This document shows, in pieces, positions 26,590 to 36,208 of a stretch of DNA of 64,000 nt; position 1 is the stretch's first letter, and the number at the start of each line of letters is the position of its first letter. Under the pieces are notes generated by a model. It saw nothing but the letters and a program-made list of their open reading frames with translations, was not told the origin of the DNA and made no database searches. Both the position numbers and the translations under genes were made by a program. The stretch is from CAWIHS01 sp963836005. Lineage in GTDB: Bacteria; Pseudomonadota; Gammaproteobacteria; GRL18. The stretch covers positions 682,001 through 746,000 of the forward strand of contig CAWIHS010000001.1 of the NCBI GenBank assembly GCA_963836005.1. The letters are read 5' to 3'.

Positions 26590-27078
26590 TTATGCAATCT
26601 GCTTATTCTGAATGGTAAACTCAACTTTGCGGTTTTTCTCTACTTCCTGATCTTGCCTGGCCGCTACTTCCTGTACAGCCCTGTTATCGACCAGATTGCC
26701 CAGAGTAATATTTGCCAGAAAGTTATAAATCTGATCACTCAGATCGCACCAGAGATCGTGGGTCAGGCAACGTTCTGAATGCTGACAGTTACCCTGACGT
26801 TTACAGCGTGTCGCATCGACGGTTTCATCAACTGCGGCGATGACTTCAGCAACTGCTATTTCATCCGCATCGCGACTCAATCGATACCCGCCGCCTGGCC
26901 CCCTGGCGCTATTGACCAGTCCGTTCTTCCTTAACTTGGAAAATAATTGTTCCAGATAAGAAAGAGAAATTTCCTGGCGCTGTGAAATATCTGACAGAGT
27001 TATGGGCCCCCGATCATAATGTAATGCCAAATCAAGCATTGCGGTCACTGCGTAACGTCCTTTTGTGGTTAACCTCAT
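26590..27078 (-). CDS. iscR: Iron-sulfur cluster regulator IscR
   Basis: A 162-residue Rrf2-family winged-helix regulator that represses the isc operon when it carries a [2Fe-2S] cluster. The ligands CX5CX5C (CKRQGNCQHSERC, near residues 92-104) and the histidine in THDLW are conserved. Recognition residues in the N-terminal winged helix (MRLTTKGRYAVTAMLDLA) match the family. It is the first gene of the isc operon with a type-1-like IscR site over its own promoter, implying autorepression. Confidence 0.97.
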   Translation of the reverse strand: MRLTTKGRYAVTAMLDLALHYDRGPITLSDISQRQEISLSYLEQLFSKLRKNGLVNSARGPGGGYRLSRDADEIAVAEVIAAVDETVDATRCKRQGNCQHSERCLTHDLWCDLSDQIYNFLANITLGNLVDNRAVQEVAARQDQEVEKNRKVEFTIQNKQIA

Positions 27079-27111
27079 TTTTATTTTCCTGTTTTGCGAT
27101 CAATAATTACC

Positions 27112-27140
27112 ATCCTAAAATAACCGAGCATTCTAGTCAA
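27112..27140 (-). promoter_or_regulatory. iscR promoter
   Basis: On the minus strand, TTGACT (27140-27135) is followed after 17 bases by TAGGAT (27117-27112), about 34 bases before the iscR ATG. The -35 element lies inside the IscR-like operator. Confidence 0.6.
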
Positions 27141-27144
27141 GTAA
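27120..27144 (-). promoter_or_regulatory. Type-1-like IscR binding site
   Basis: By my count the 25-base minus-strand sequence at 27144-27120 matches 20 of 25 positions of the E. coli type-1 consensus (ATASYYGACTRWWWYAGTCRRSTAT), including the GACT half and TAT end. It overlaps the -35 box and the spacer, as expected for repression by holo-IscR. Confidence 0.65.
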
Positions 27145-27200
27145 TATTTACTTTGAAATGAAAGCTTACAAAACCATGGCCCATGTTTAGACGTTTTCCT

Positions 27201-28085
27201 CTACTCATGACCTGCCTTTTTAACCGGAGGTACAAACTGGATCACTTCTTCCTCTTTTGCCTTACTCCCGCTGTTCAGACTGCACAGGTCCTGAGCTGGG
27301 CAGGCCTCAGGGTGTTCATCAATATGTTCTATTTCACAAAAATAAGCCTCAGGAATATTGATTTCGGGAAATTCTGCATCAATGGAACGCATGGCAGTAC
27401 ATAATTTATCCATTTTATCATCAACCGTATGCATGTGATCCAGCATACAATTAATTGCATGTGCGACTGGATCTGGCATGCTCTGATGCATACCATAGGC
27501 ATCGAAACCCATTTTCCTGGCCATATTATCGCGTTGCAGTTCTTTTTCATCTGCAAAAGTCATATCAGTTGATGTTTTGCCAATCACTCGCCCGGGCACA
27601 CCGACAACAGTAGAACCCTCAGGGACATCTTTGACGACCACAGCGTTCGAACCCACTCTGCTATTATCACCTAGCGTGATTGGACCAAGCACTTTTGCAC
27701 CCGCTCCGACTACGACATCATTGCCTAATGTTGGATGACGTTTGCCTTTATCCCAGGAAGTACCGCCCAGCGTCACGCCATGATACAAAGTGCAATCATC
27801 GCCGATAACAGTAGTTTCACCAATAACCACACCCATGCCATGATCTATAAAAAAACGCCTGCCAATGGTAGCCCCTGGATGAATTTCTATCCCGGTCAGC
27901 AGGCGAGCCAAACCTGAAAACGCCCTGGCCAACCATTTTAAGTTCCAGCGCCATAACAAATTGTTCAGGCGATAAAACAACATCGCATGTACCCCAGGAT
28001 AAGTTGTCAGCACTTCAAAATATCCGCGTGCTGCCGGGTCCCTGTCAAAGACACATTTTATATCTTCTTTTAAATGCTCAATCAT
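27201..28085 (-). CDS. cysE: Serine O-acetyltransferase CysE
   Basis: A 294-residue left-handed beta-helix acetyltransferase making O-acetylserine, the precursor of cysteine. The hexapeptide-repeat region around residues 65-175 includes HPGATIGRRFFIDHGMGVVIGET (catalytic Asp-His) and GGTSWDKGKRHPTLGNDV. A C-terminal extension of about 100 residues after the beta-helix is longer than in short-form enzymes and contains four cysteines. It lies directly upstream of iscR on the same strand, as in Azotobacter-type isc loci, linking cysteine supply to cluster assembly. Confidence 0.94.
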   Translation of the reverse strand: MIEHLKEDIKCVFDRDPAARGYFEVLTTYPGVHAMLFYRLNNLLWRWNLKWLARAFSGLARLLTGIEIHPGATIGRRFFIDHGMGVVIGETTVIGDDCTLYHGVTLGGTSWDKGKRHPTLGNDVVVGAGAKVLGPITLGDNSRVGSNAVVVKDVPEGSTVVGVPGRVIGKTSTDMTFADEKELQRDNMARKMGFDAYGMHQSMPDPVAHAINCMLDHMHTVDDKMDKLCTAMRSIDAEFPEINIPEAYFCEIEHIDEHPEACPAQDLCSLNSGSKAKEEEVIQFVPPVKKAGHE

Positions 28086-28348
28086 GCACTTTATAACCTG
28101 TCTATTAATTTACCTGCTTTAAATTAAGCTTTAATATCTCTACTGCGATAACCTGATACTAAATTTTTTCTATCGTTCTGCCTAAAACCCTGTATTTTAC
28201 TAAGAATTATGCCAACAAACAATCACCAGTGCTGTGCATCAATAGCCCCTGGCCATGTCAGGGTAAAATCATATCGCTAATCATTACCCTGCAGCCATGT
28301 AGCTATTCCTTGCTATAGAGTGCTGCAGCAGAGGCCTGAATTCAAGGG

Positions 28349-29077
28349 TTATTTTTTCACCAGCCTTTGTGTTTTGGACAATATTCCCCTTAGAATATTC
28401 ACTTCCTGCTGCTCAAGCCGGAGACGGTTATAAATATTACGTAATTTCGGCATCAATTGTGGTGAATGCCTGGGCCTGAGAAATTCAATATCAATCAGAG
28501 TCTGTTCAAGATGCTGATAGTAGCGCTCCAGTTCATCACTGTTGGCGTAGGCAATAGCTTTTGAGGCAGCTTTAGCAGCAGTTTGAGTATCAATGGCTGC
28601 CATCATGATTTCGTAACAGACAATCTGTATGGCAGAGGCCACATTCAGCGATGGATAATCCGGATTAGTCGAAATATTAATCAGTTTATGACATAAGCCG
28701 ATCTCGTCATTGGTCAGACCAATTCGTTCCCGGCCAAACAGCAAAGCGATTTCATACTCTAGAGATTCCCGGTTCAGCAGCGTCCCGGCTTCTCTGGCAT
28801 CAATAAACTCATGCTGAATTTTTCGTTCTCTTGCAGTAGTCCCCAAAACCAGGTGACATCCCTGTACGGCTTGTTCCAGGGATGGACAAACAAGCGCTTT
28901 TTCTAACAAATCATCAGCACCTGAAGCCATTGCAGTGGCATTTGCATCGGGGAAATACTTCGGTTCAACCAGGTAAAGGCGTTCTAACCCCATGTTTTTC
29001 ATGACTCTGGCAGCCGCGCCGATATTCCCCGGATGAGATGTATTGATCATCACTATGCGTATATGATTAAAATTCAT
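28349..29077 (-). CDS. trmJ: tRNA (Cm32/Um32) methyltransferase TrmJ
   Basis: A 242-residue SpoU/TrmH-family (SPOUT) methyltransferase that 2'-O-methylates position 32 of tRNAs. The SPOUT knot motifs are present: MINTSHPGNIGAAARVMKNMG near residue 10, LLFGRERIGLTNDEI near 125, and PDYPSLNVASAIQI near 153. The C-terminal helical extension is typical of TrmJ. Its position upstream of cysE-iscR is conserved in gammaproteobacteria. It is divergent from suhB. Confidence 0.94.
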   Translation of the reverse strand: MNFNHIRIVMINTSHPGNIGAAARVMKNMGLERLYLVEPKYFPDANATAMASGADDLLEKALVCPSLEQAVQGCHLVLGTTARERKIQHEFIDAREAGTLLNRESLEYEIALLFGRERIGLTNDEIGLCHKLINISTNPDYPSLNVASAIQIVCYEIMMAAIDTQTAAKAASKAIAYANSDELERYYQHLEQTLIDIEFLRPRHSPQLMPKLRNIYNRLRLEQQEVNILRGILSKTQRLVKK

Positions 29078-29187
29078 GTCTGCTATCTAAATGTATGGAA
29101 TCAAGCTGCTCAATCAGCCTTTTGCCCTGATTGCAATGTAACAGCCGGGTGTTCATGTTAGCGATACATTTTAACAATAACTAATGA

Positions 29188-29193
29188 TATAAT
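29188..29193 (+). promoter_or_regulatory. Possible -10 box of suhB
   Basis: A perfect TATAAT lies 66 bases upstream of the suhB start. No good -35 box sits at the right distance (TACATT at 29165-29170 is weak). Confidence 0.35.
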
Positions 29194-29259
29194 TAAATGC
29201 TTATTTGCTCTTTACTAATCAACCTGTTTCTAATGGACTCATTCTAATGGAGAATCCTT

Positions 29260-30060
29260 ATGCATCCTATGCTTAATATTGCTACCCGTGCAGCACGTGC
29301 TGCCGGTACGATTATTTATCGTTCAATGGACAAGGTTGAAAATCTGCAAGTGGTGACCAAGGCCGTTAACGATTTTGTCAGTGATATAGACAAACAGGCC
29401 GAGGCAGCTATTATCAACACGATAAAAAGGGCCTATCCTGATCATGCTATAAAAGCAGAAGAAAGCGGTCAATTGAAAGGCAATCAGGATTTTCTCTGGA
29501 TTATCGATCCTCTGGACGGAACCACCAATTTTTTACATGGTTTTCCTCAATTTGCCGTTTCAATTGCATTCGTCGAACGTGGGCGTTTGTCACAGGCCGT
29601 CATCTTCAATCCGGTGAATCAGGAATTGTTTACCGCATCCAGAGGTGATGGTGCAATGCTCAATGATCGCCGTCTGCGAGTATCAAAACGAAAAGGACTG
29701 GAGGGTGCCTTGCTGGGAACCGGTTTTCCCTTCAAAATGCAGCAGCACCTGGATGTCTACTTAGAAACCTTTAAAGCCCTGTTTCCCATGACTGCTGGTA
29801 TCAGAAGGCCTGGCTCTGCAGCTCTTGATCTGGCCTATGTGGCCGCCGGCCGGCTGGACGGATTCTGGGAAATCGGTCTCAAAGACTGGGATATGGCGGC
29901 AGGTGTCTTACTGATCACCGAGGCCGGAGGCCTGGTGAGTGATTTTTCCGGCGGCAGTGACTTTCTCGAGACCGGCAACCTGGTTTGCGGCAATCCTAAA
30001 GTGTTTAAAGAAATCCTGCAAAGGATCAGGCCCTGCCTGACTGAAGAACTGGCGAAATAA
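29260..30060 (+). CDS. suhB: Inositol-1-monophosphatase SuhB
   Basis: A 266-residue Mg-dependent phosphatase of the inositol monophosphatase family; in E. coli SuhB also acts in rRNA transcription antitermination. The metal-binding motifs are IKAEESG (near 67), WIIDPLDGTTNFLHGFP (near 83) and WDMAAGVLLITEAGG (near 211). Gene order trmJ/suhB (divergent) next to cysE-iscR is widespread. An AGAATCC stretch upstream is a weak ribosome binding site. It converges on secF. Confidence 0.95.
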   Translation: MHPMLNIATRAARAAGTIIYRSMDKVENLQVVTKAVNDFVSDIDKQAEAAIINTIKRAYPDHAIKAEESGQLKGNQDFLWIIDPLDGTTNFLHGFPQFAVSIAFVERGRLSQAVIFNPVNQELFTASRGDGAMLNDRRLRVSKRKGLEGALLGTGFPFKMQQHLDVYLETFKALFPMTAGIRRPGSAALDLAYVAAGRLDGFWEIGLKDWDMAAGVLLITEAGGLVSDFSGGSDFLETGNLVCGNPKVFKEILQRIRPCLTEELAK

Positions 30061-30182
30061 AACCTGACAGTGCTAATATGGCGGCAGCTCCCTGTGCCGT
30101 ATTAATGCCTACCATTCGCACATGGATACTATTTATCCTGTATGACACCATGGATGGTGAAAAAGCTTCCACCAGGTAGTTA

Positions 30183-31124
30183 CTAAACTTCTTCGTAAAC
30201 TTCTTCTTCCTCAGTGCCTTCACGTTTTACCGGAGCTAGATCTTCTTTGCTGATCCCCATGTAAACCAATACTGAACTGGCAACATAAATCGAGGAGTAG
30301 GTACCGATAATCACACCTGCCAGCAGGGCTGTGGCAAATCCATGAATCAGTTCACCACCAAAGACAAATAGTGCAAACAGCACCAGCAATGTGGTAAAAG
30401 AAGTAATAACGGTGCGTGAGAGGGTTTCATTCAAAGAAGTATCTACAACCTGAATAGCGTCACCCTTGCGTATTTTACGGAAATTTTCACGGATACGGTC
30501 AAAAACCACGATGGTATCGTTCAATGAATAACCGATCACTGCCAGGATAGCGGCCAGAACAGTCAGGTCAAACTCAATCCCAAACAATGAAAACATGCCC
30601 AGTACAATAATGACATCATGTACCAGCGCCGCAACCGCTCCCAGGGCGAAACGGTATTCAAAACGCAGCGCTACATAAATCAAAATACAGACGATGGCCG
30701 CCAGCATGGCAATACCGCCGCTTTCTGTAAGTTCTTCGCCCACCTGCGGGCCGACAAATTCTACCCGGCGGTTCTCTACCTCTTTATTTTGCTGGCGCAA
30801 TAGAGAAAACAGTTCAGTTGAAATATCGGCATTGGAAACGCCTTCTTTGGGCGCAACCCTTACCAGTACCTCACTGGCTGAACCAAAATGCTGTACCACT
30901 GCATCAGGGAAATTACTCTCATGCAGTGTCTGACGTATCGGTTCCAGTTCCACAGCGTCAGGGTAGGCCACTTCAATCAAGGCCCCGCCGGTGAAATCAA
31001 GACCAAATTCTAATTCCTTTGTGAGCAGCGAGATGAGAGAAATGATTATCAGGGCTGCTGAAAACATCATCGCAATCTTACGATGTTCCATAAATTTGAA
31101 ATGAGTATTAGTAAAAATTTGCAT
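30183..31124 (-). CDS. secF: Protein translocase subunit SecF
   Basis: A 313-residue RND-type membrane protein that, with SecD, uses the proton gradient to pull preproteins through SecYEG. It has an N-terminal transmembrane helix with GLDFTGG right after it (near residue 40), a periplasmic P1 domain, then five transmembrane helices including IGYSLNDTIVVFDRIREN (near residue 200). It is the last gene of the yajC-secD-secF operon, 57 bases after secD. Confidence 0.97.
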   Translation of the reverse strand: MQIFTNTHFKFMEHRKIAMMFSAALIIISLISLLTKELEFGLDFTGGALIEVAYPDAVELEPIRQTLHESNFPDAVVQHFGSASEVLVRVAPKEGVSNADISTELFSLLRQQNKEVENRRVEFVGPQVGEELTESGGIAMLAAIVCILIYVALRFEYRFALGAVAALVHDVIIVLGMFSLFGIEFDLTVLAAILAVIGYSLNDTIVVFDRIRENFRKIRKGDAIQVVDTSLNETLSRTVITSFTTLLVLFALFVFGGELIHGFATALLAGVIIGTYSSIYVASSVLVYMGISKEDLAPVKREGTEEEEVYEEV

Positions 31125-31181
31125 AATTTTTAAATGACCTTTTTAATCTGTTATGTACAGAAACACTAATATGTAACTGTT

Positions 31182-33101
31182 TTATAAGGACAGTTCTTTA
31201 ATACGTTTGCCGCCATATATCCAGTTAACTACGGCACGGGTAACCATGATTGCGGTGAACATGGAAGTCACAATACCAATAGACAGCGTTACCGCAAATC
31301 CTTTAATCGGACCTGTTCCCATGATAAACAGCACACAGGCCGCAATTAATGTAGTGATATTCGCATCAGCAATGGTTGAAAAGGCTTTTTCATACCCTGA
31401 ATGGATACTATTTTGCGGTGAATTGCCATTACGTAATTCTTCCCGGATACGTTCAAAGATCAGCACATTGGCATCAACGGCCATACCCACGGTTAGTACA
31501 ATCCCGGCGATACCGGGTAATGTCAGAGTAGCCTGCAGCAGGGATAAAACAGCCACAATAATGATCAGATTTAGAGTCAGTGCCAGATCTGCAATCAGGC
31601 CGAACTTTCTATACCATACAGCCATAAAAATCAGCACGCCTACAAAACCTATAATCACGGACATAAAACCGCGGTCAATATTGTCCTGCCCCAGGCTCGG
31701 GCCTATGGTTCGCTCCTCAATTATATAGACTGGCGCTGCCAATGCCCCGGCTCTGAGCAGCAGGGACAGCGTATTGGCTTCCTGAACACTATCCAGGCCG
31801 GTAGTTTCAAATCGATTGGAAAAATGACCGCGGATCACAGCATTACTGATCACTTCCTCTGTAGTTGATTTCTTTAATAAAGGTTTACCCTGTTCGTCCT
31901 TGACTATGGCCCCATTTGCGTCTCGCACAGTTTCCTGTTTGGTTTCAAGATAGACGACGGCCATTCTTTTACCCACATTATCCTTGGTAAAAGCCCCCAT
32001 ACGCTTTCCACCATAGCCGTCAAGGGAAACATTAACCTTTGCTCCGCCAGTGTCAGGATCAATCCCGGCTTTGGCATTGGTCACATGTTCACCAGTGGTT
32101 ATGACGCGCTTTTTCAATAAAACCGGTACCGCTGGATAAGTCCTGCTGCCTTCCTGTCTTTCTCGCGTGTAATAGAGCTTGGATCCGGCAGGAACTCTGC
32201 CGTTAACTGCCTCTTCAACACTGTGCTCTTCATCTACGGCACGGTACTCTAAAGTTGCTGTAGCGCCAAGGATGTCTTTCGCGCCGGCTGTATCCTGAAT
32301 ACCGGGTAATTGAATCACAATCCGATCATCACCCTGCTGCTGAATAATGGGTTCTACCAGACCACTGAATTTCTCGTCTATACGTTTTCGCAGGGTACTG
32401 ATATTCTGTTTCAGAGCAAACTGCTTGAGTTCCTGTAAACTCAACTCACTCAGGCTTCCTCTTAACAGGTAGTTATTGCCCTCCTGCTGTTCTATAAACT
32501 TCAAATCACGAACGTCACGGCGCAAAGCATCATAGCCCTCGTCACGTAACGCTTCGGTTTTAAAACTTATGACCACGTCATTACCATCGCGCTTGCTGCC
32601 CAGATAACGGACTTTTTTCTTGCGTAAAATCGAGCGTATATCACTAACATAGGTGTTGACCGACTTTAAAACCGCTGCATCCATATCAACCTGCATCAGA
32701 AAGTAAACACCGCCTCGTAGGTCCAGCCCAAGGTACATGGGTTTTCCATTCATTTCCAGCAGCCATTGAGGTGTGGCAGGAGCCAGATTCAGGGCAACAG
32801 CATAATCATCACCCAGCTCCTTTTGTACGAGCTGTTTGGCTTTAAGCTGATCATCCTGATTATTAAATCGAAGCAGTAAACCCGTTTCTGAGAATTTAGC
32901 GTCACGAAAAGCTATCTTTTCATTTTTCAGAACGTTGTCAATCCGACTTAAAGTTTCTTCATTAACAATCGTCCCACGACTGGAAGCAGCCACTTGAAGG
33001 GCGGGATCTTCACCATAGATATTGGGTAAAGCATAAAAGAAACCGATCACTATAATTGAAATGATCAGTATATATTTCCAAAGTGGATATTGGTTAAGCA
33101 T
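31182..33101 (-). CDS. secD: Protein translocase subunit SecD
   Basis: A 639-residue partner of SecF. It has one N-terminal transmembrane helix, the large periplasmic P1 domain starting at LGLDLRGGVYFLMQVD (near residue 123), and five C-terminal transmembrane helices with GMAVDANVLIFERIREE (near 530). It is somewhat longer than E. coli SecD (615) through a linker around residue 400 rich in charged residues. It lies 135 bases downstream of yajC. Confidence 0.97.
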   Translation of the reverse strand: MLNQYPLWKYILIISIIVIGFFYALPNIYGEDPALQVAASSRGTIVNEETLSRIDNVLKNEKIAFRDAKFSETGLLLRFNNQDDQLKAKQLVQKELGDDYAVALNLAPATPQWLLEMNGKPMYLGLDLRGGVYFLMQVDMDAAVLKSVNTYVSDIRSILRKKKVRYLGSKRDGNDVVISFKTEALRDEGYDALRRDVRDLKFIEQQEGNNYLLRGSLSELSLQELKQFALKQNISTLRKRIDEKFSGLVEPIIQQQGDDRIVIQLPGIQDTAGAKDILGATATLEYRAVDEEHSVEEAVNGRVPAGSKLYYTRERQEGSRTYPAVPVLLKKRVITTGEHVTNAKAGIDPDTGGAKVNVSLDGYGGKRMGAFTKDNVGKRMAVVYLETKQETVRDANGAIVKDEQGKPLLKKSTTEEVISNAVIRGHFSNRFETTGLDSVQEANTLSLLLRAGALAAPVYIIEERTIGPSLGQDNIDRGFMSVIIGFVGVLIFMAVWYRKFGLIADLALTLNLIIIVAVLSLLQATLTLPGIAGIVLTVGMAVDANVLIFERIREELRNGNSPQNSIHSGYEKAFSTIADANITTLIAACVLFIMGTGPIKGFAVTLSIGIVTSMFTAIMVTRAVVNWIYGGKRIKELSL

Positions 33102-33236
33102 TGTTATAATTCTTTATAGATATTGTAGCTGTTGGGAAAGATATTTCTGTGTATATAGCAAGGCACATCCCTTATTTTACCGATGTATCCATTCTTGGTA
33201 TAAAAAAAATGGATACATCTTTGCAGAGAAAGTGTG

Positions 33237-33581
33237 TCAGGTTTTCTTTAATTCCTTGATAGTGCCCTTGGGCATAATACTGGCAATAGCAGCTCGCTGG
33301 ACATTAAGTTCAATGCCCGTTGAGACTTCAATGGTAACAAAGCTGTCATACAGAGCCACAATCTTACCTAATACGCCACCATTAGTGACGACTTCATCAC
33401 CTTTAGCCAGGGCTGCAACCATTGCCTTGTGTTCTTTCATCTTTTTACTCTGGGGACGGATAAACAACAGCCAGAAGATAAGAAAAATACCGCCAAAAAC
33501 CAACAATTGTGAGATCATGTCAGGTGTCTGCGCTGCCATCGGTGCCGCTTCAGCAAAAGCATTTTCAATAAAAAAACTCAT
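33237..33581 (-). CDS. yajC: Preprotein translocase accessory subunit YajC
   Basis: A 114-residue small inner-membrane protein of the SecDF-YajC complex. It has a single transmembrane helix (about residues 26-43, VFGGIFLIFWLLFI) followed by the diagnostic RPQSKKMKEHKAMVAAL and a small beta domain (GGVLGKIVALYDSFVTIEV). It lies between tgt and secD, the standard order. Confidence 0.95.
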   Translation of the reverse strand: MSFFIENAFAEAAPMAAQTPDMISQLLVFGGIFLIFWLLFIRPQSKKMKEHKAMVAALAKGDEVVTNGGVLGKIVALYDSFVTIEVSTGIELNVQRAAIASIMPKGTIKELKKT

Positions 33582-33648
33582 TCTTTTTCCTCATTATAGA
33601 CTTAAAAAACAGGGTAATTCGTATAAGATGGCGACATTATGCCATAAA

Positions 33649-34770
33649 TCAATCGTTTTGTTGCTCTCTTTGTGCATAAAAAGCAGCAGCAAATTCATTG
33701 AACTGATGTTCACTGACTGCATTTCGAATACCCTGCATTAGCTCCTGATAGTAATACAGGTTATGAATAGTATTTAATCTCGACCCCAGCATCTCGTTGG
33801 TTTTATCCAGATGGCGCAAATAGGCACGGGTATAATTCTTACAGGTATAGCAGCCGCAGGTTTCATCCAGAGGCCTGGTATCAAACTGGTACTGCTGGTT
33901 ACGGATTTTCACCACCCCAAAATGAGTAAATAAATGACCATTACGGGCGTTGCGTGTCGGCATTACGCAATCAAACATATCGATCCCTCGCCGCACGGCT
34001 TCCACGATATCTTCAGGACGTCCGACGCCCATTAAATAACGTGGTTTTTCCACGGGCATCCGCACAGCAATATGATCGAGTATCTTCATCATCTCAGTTT
34101 TGGGTTCACCCACAGACAAGCCGCCAATGGCATAACCGTCAAAGCCAATCTCTGATAACCCCTTGAGGGAAATATCACGTAACTCCGGGTACATTCCCCC
34201 CTGGATAATGCCAAATAAAGCTGAACAGTCTTCCTCCGGTGTTGAATTATCATAAGCCTGTCTGGAACGCAATGCCCATCGCAAGGACAGTTCCATAGAA
34301 CTTTTTGCTGTTTCAAAGCTCGCCGGATAAGGCGTGCATTCATCAAAGATCATCACGATATCGGAGCCCAGAGATCGCTGGACCTGTATCGACTCTTCCG
34401 GTCCCATAAAAACTTTGCTGCCATCCACCGGGGAAGCAAAGGTTACCCCAGCTTCAGAGATTTTGCGTAATTGGCCCAGGCTGAAAACCTGGAAACCGCC
34501 TGAGTCAGTCAATATAGGCTTTTGCCAGTGCATAAAGTTATGCAGCCCCTGATGGGCATCAATGACATTCGTGCCGGGCCGTAGCATCAGATGGAATGTA
34601 TTGCCAAGTATGATTTCCGCACCAATATCCTGCAGATCTTCCGGCGTCATCGATTTAACTGTGGCTGCGGTTCCTACCGGCATAAATGCAGGTGTCTGGA
34701 TAGTACCACGTGGAAAACTGATCTGCCCGCGCCTGGTTTTATTGTCAGTAGTGAATAATTCAAACTTCAT
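33649..34770 (-). CDS. tgt: Queuine tRNA-ribosyltransferase Tgt
   Basis: A 373-residue TIM-barrel enzyme that exchanges guanine-34 for preQ1 in GUN-anticodon tRNAs. The catalytic aspartates lie in LTDSGGFQVFSL (near 90) and FDCVMPTRNARNG (near 264), and the zinc site is CGCYTC (near 301) with a downstream His. Its start codon overlaps the last 11 bases of queA, indicating translational coupling of consecutive steps in queuosine synthesis. Confidence 0.97.
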   Translation of the reverse strand: MKFELFTTDNKTRRGQISFPRGTIQTPAFMPVGTAATVKSMTPEDLQDIGAEIILGNTFHLMLRPGTNVIDAHQGLHNFMHWQKPILTDSGGFQVFSLGQLRKISEAGVTFASPVDGSKVFMGPEESIQVQRSLGSDIVMIFDECTPYPASFETAKSSMELSLRWALRSRQAYDNSTPEEDCSALFGIIQGGMYPELRDISLKGLSEIGFDGYAIGGLSVGEPKTEMMKILDHIAVRMPVEKPRYLMGVGRPEDIVEAVRRGIDMFDCVMPTRNARNGHLFTHFGVVKIRNQQYQFDTRPLDETCGCYTCKNYTRAYLRHLDKTNEMLGSRLNTIHNLYYYQELMQGIRNAVSEHQFNEFAAAFYAQREQQND

Positions 34771-35845
34771 TAATTAGACCATTCTCGCTGTTAACCGACT
34801 GAATTTCTGGGGTAAGATACATCGCATCTCCATAACTGAAAAAACGGTACTTTTTGGTAATCGCATGTTGATAAGCCCGTTTGATATTTTCCAGGCCGGC
34901 AAAAGCACTGACCAGCATCATCAGGGTACTTTCTGGAAGATGAAAATTGGTGATCAGGGCATCGACCGTTTTAAAACGATAGCCGGGATAAATAAATATA
35001 TCCGTATCATCATGGTATTCCTGAATTTTTCCGCCCATGGAAGCACTTTCCAGGCTTCTCAGGGCCGTGGTGCCCACGGCAATGACTCGCCGCCCCCTGG
35101 AATGCGCCAGTTTTATCCTCTGAACAGTATCCCGGGGCACATCAACATACTCTGCATGCATTTTATGTTCGCTAATATTATCAACCCTGACCGGCTGAAA
35201 AGTACCAGCCCCGACATGCAGAGTGACAAAGGCAATGTCGATCCCTTTATCGCTAATTTTTTCCAACAACGGTTGATCGAAGTGCAATCCCGCTGTCGGC
35301 GCAGCTACTGCGCCTTTTTCTTTTGCATACACGGTTTGATATCGCTGCAGGTCCTGTTGTTCATCCGCGCGTGCGACATAGGGCGGCAGAGGTACATGTC
35401 CATACTGCTCGAGCAATGCAAATATCTCATTTTTTTCAGCTTTGACCAGCTGCAGTTTGAACAGGTCACCCTCTCTAGCCAGCATTTGCACCTGAAACCC
35501 CTTACCCTTATCTATACCCAGCCGCATCAGAGTATCAGTTTTGGGTGATTTGCTGGATTTAACCTGGGCCAGAAAAGTATGCTTGTCCAGCACCCGCTCA
35601 ACCAGCACTTCCAGTTTCCCGCCCGTGGCCTTGGTACCAAATATACGCGCAGGGATCACTTTGGTATTGTTGAAAACCAGCAAATCCCCGGGATAAAGCA
35701 GCTCGGGTAAAGAAGAAAAAATCATGTCCCTCAGCTGGCCGTCTGCTCCATCCAGACAAAGCAGCCGGCTGTCCGTCCGTTCAGGCAGAGGATGCTGAGC
35801 GATCAATTCTTTAGGCAAATCAAAATAAAAATCACTTAAATGCAT
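34760..35845 (-). CDS. queA: S-adenosylmethionine:tRNA ribosyltransferase-isomerase QueA
   Basis: QueA (361 residues) transfers the ribosyl part of SAM to preQ1-tRNA, giving epoxyqueuosine. The start MHLSDFYFDLPKELIAQHPL at 35845 fits relatives; an in-frame TTG six codons earlier is less likely. Motifs such as GDLLVFNNTKVIPARIFG (near 50), PTAGLHFD (near 182) and THVGAGTFQPV-like sequence (near 211) are clear. It is the first gene of the queA-tgt-yajC-secDF run and is divergent from the tRNA-Leu. Confidence 0.97.
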   Translation of the reverse strand: MHLSDFYFDLPKELIAQHPLPERTDSRLLCLDGADGQLRDMIFSSLPELLYPGDLLVFNNTKVIPARIFGTKATGGKLEVLVERVLDKHTFLAQVKSSKSPKTDTLMRLGIDKGKGFQVQMLAREGDLFKLQLVKAEKNEIFALLEQYGHVPLPPYVARADEQQDLQRYQTVYAKEKGAVAAPTAGLHFDQPLLEKISDKGIDIAFVTLHVGAGTFQPVRVDNISEHKMHAEYVDVPRDTVQRIKLAHSRGRRVIAVGTTALRSLESASMGGKIQEYHDDTDIFIYPGYRFKTVDALITNFHLPESTLMMLVSAFAGLENIKRAYQHAITKKYRFFSYGDAMYLTPEIQSVNSENGLINEV

Positions 35846-35931
35846 AACGGCGTATTCTAGCAAATATCCGTCTGCAGAACATTCTTGACTGCAAATTTAT
35901 AACGCCAAATGCAGCGAGAACTAGAAAACAC

Positions 35932-35959
35932 TTGTCTGAGTGAAAAAAAACTCTATAAT
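35932..35959 (+). promoter_or_regulatory. tRNA-Leu promoter
   Basis: TTGTCT (35932-35937), a 16-base spacer and a perfect TATAAT (35954-35959) lie 30 bases before the mature tRNA 5' end. Confidence 0.6.
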
Positions 35960-35989
35960 ATTGCTTCCGATTTCCCGGAATTCTATAAA

Positions 35990-36076
35990 GGCTGAGTGGT
36001 GGAATTGGTAGACACGCCGGATTCAAAATCCGGTGCTGGCAACAGCGTGACGGTTCGAGTCCGTCCTCAGCTACCA
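35990..36076 (+). tRNA. tRNA-Leu(CAA)
   Basis: An 87-base class II tRNA. The acceptor arms GGCTGAG and CTCAGCT pair (one G-T at the end), followed by A and an encoded CCA. It has the D-loop motif GGTGGAATTGGTAGACAC, anticodon loop TTCAAAA with anticodon CAA, a long variable arm (TGCTGGCAACAGC), and T-arm GACGG-TTCGAGT-CCGTC. Its 3' 57 bases serve as the attachment site of the following island. Confidence 0.96.
36020..36076 (+). other. attL: 57-bp island attachment site in tRNA-Leu
   Basis: Bases 36020-36076 are identical to 50607-50663, with mismatches on either side. A direct repeat of a tRNA 3' end bracketing an integrase gene is the classic footprint of site-specific integration. Confidence 0.9.
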
Positions 36077-36208
36077 AGTAAGCAGTTGAATTTATAAGAA
36101 ATTCGCCTTGCAACAAAACTGGTTGATTCGTTTTTGCTAATCAAATTAACCAAGCGATCACACTCTGATCACAGTTCGAGTGTTTTTGCATTGTGCGAGG
36201 AAGCGAAA

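Noticed and set aside
34865..35548. 227-codon plus-strand open frame
   Set aside because: Complementary to queA, which is unmistakable and in its conserved operon.
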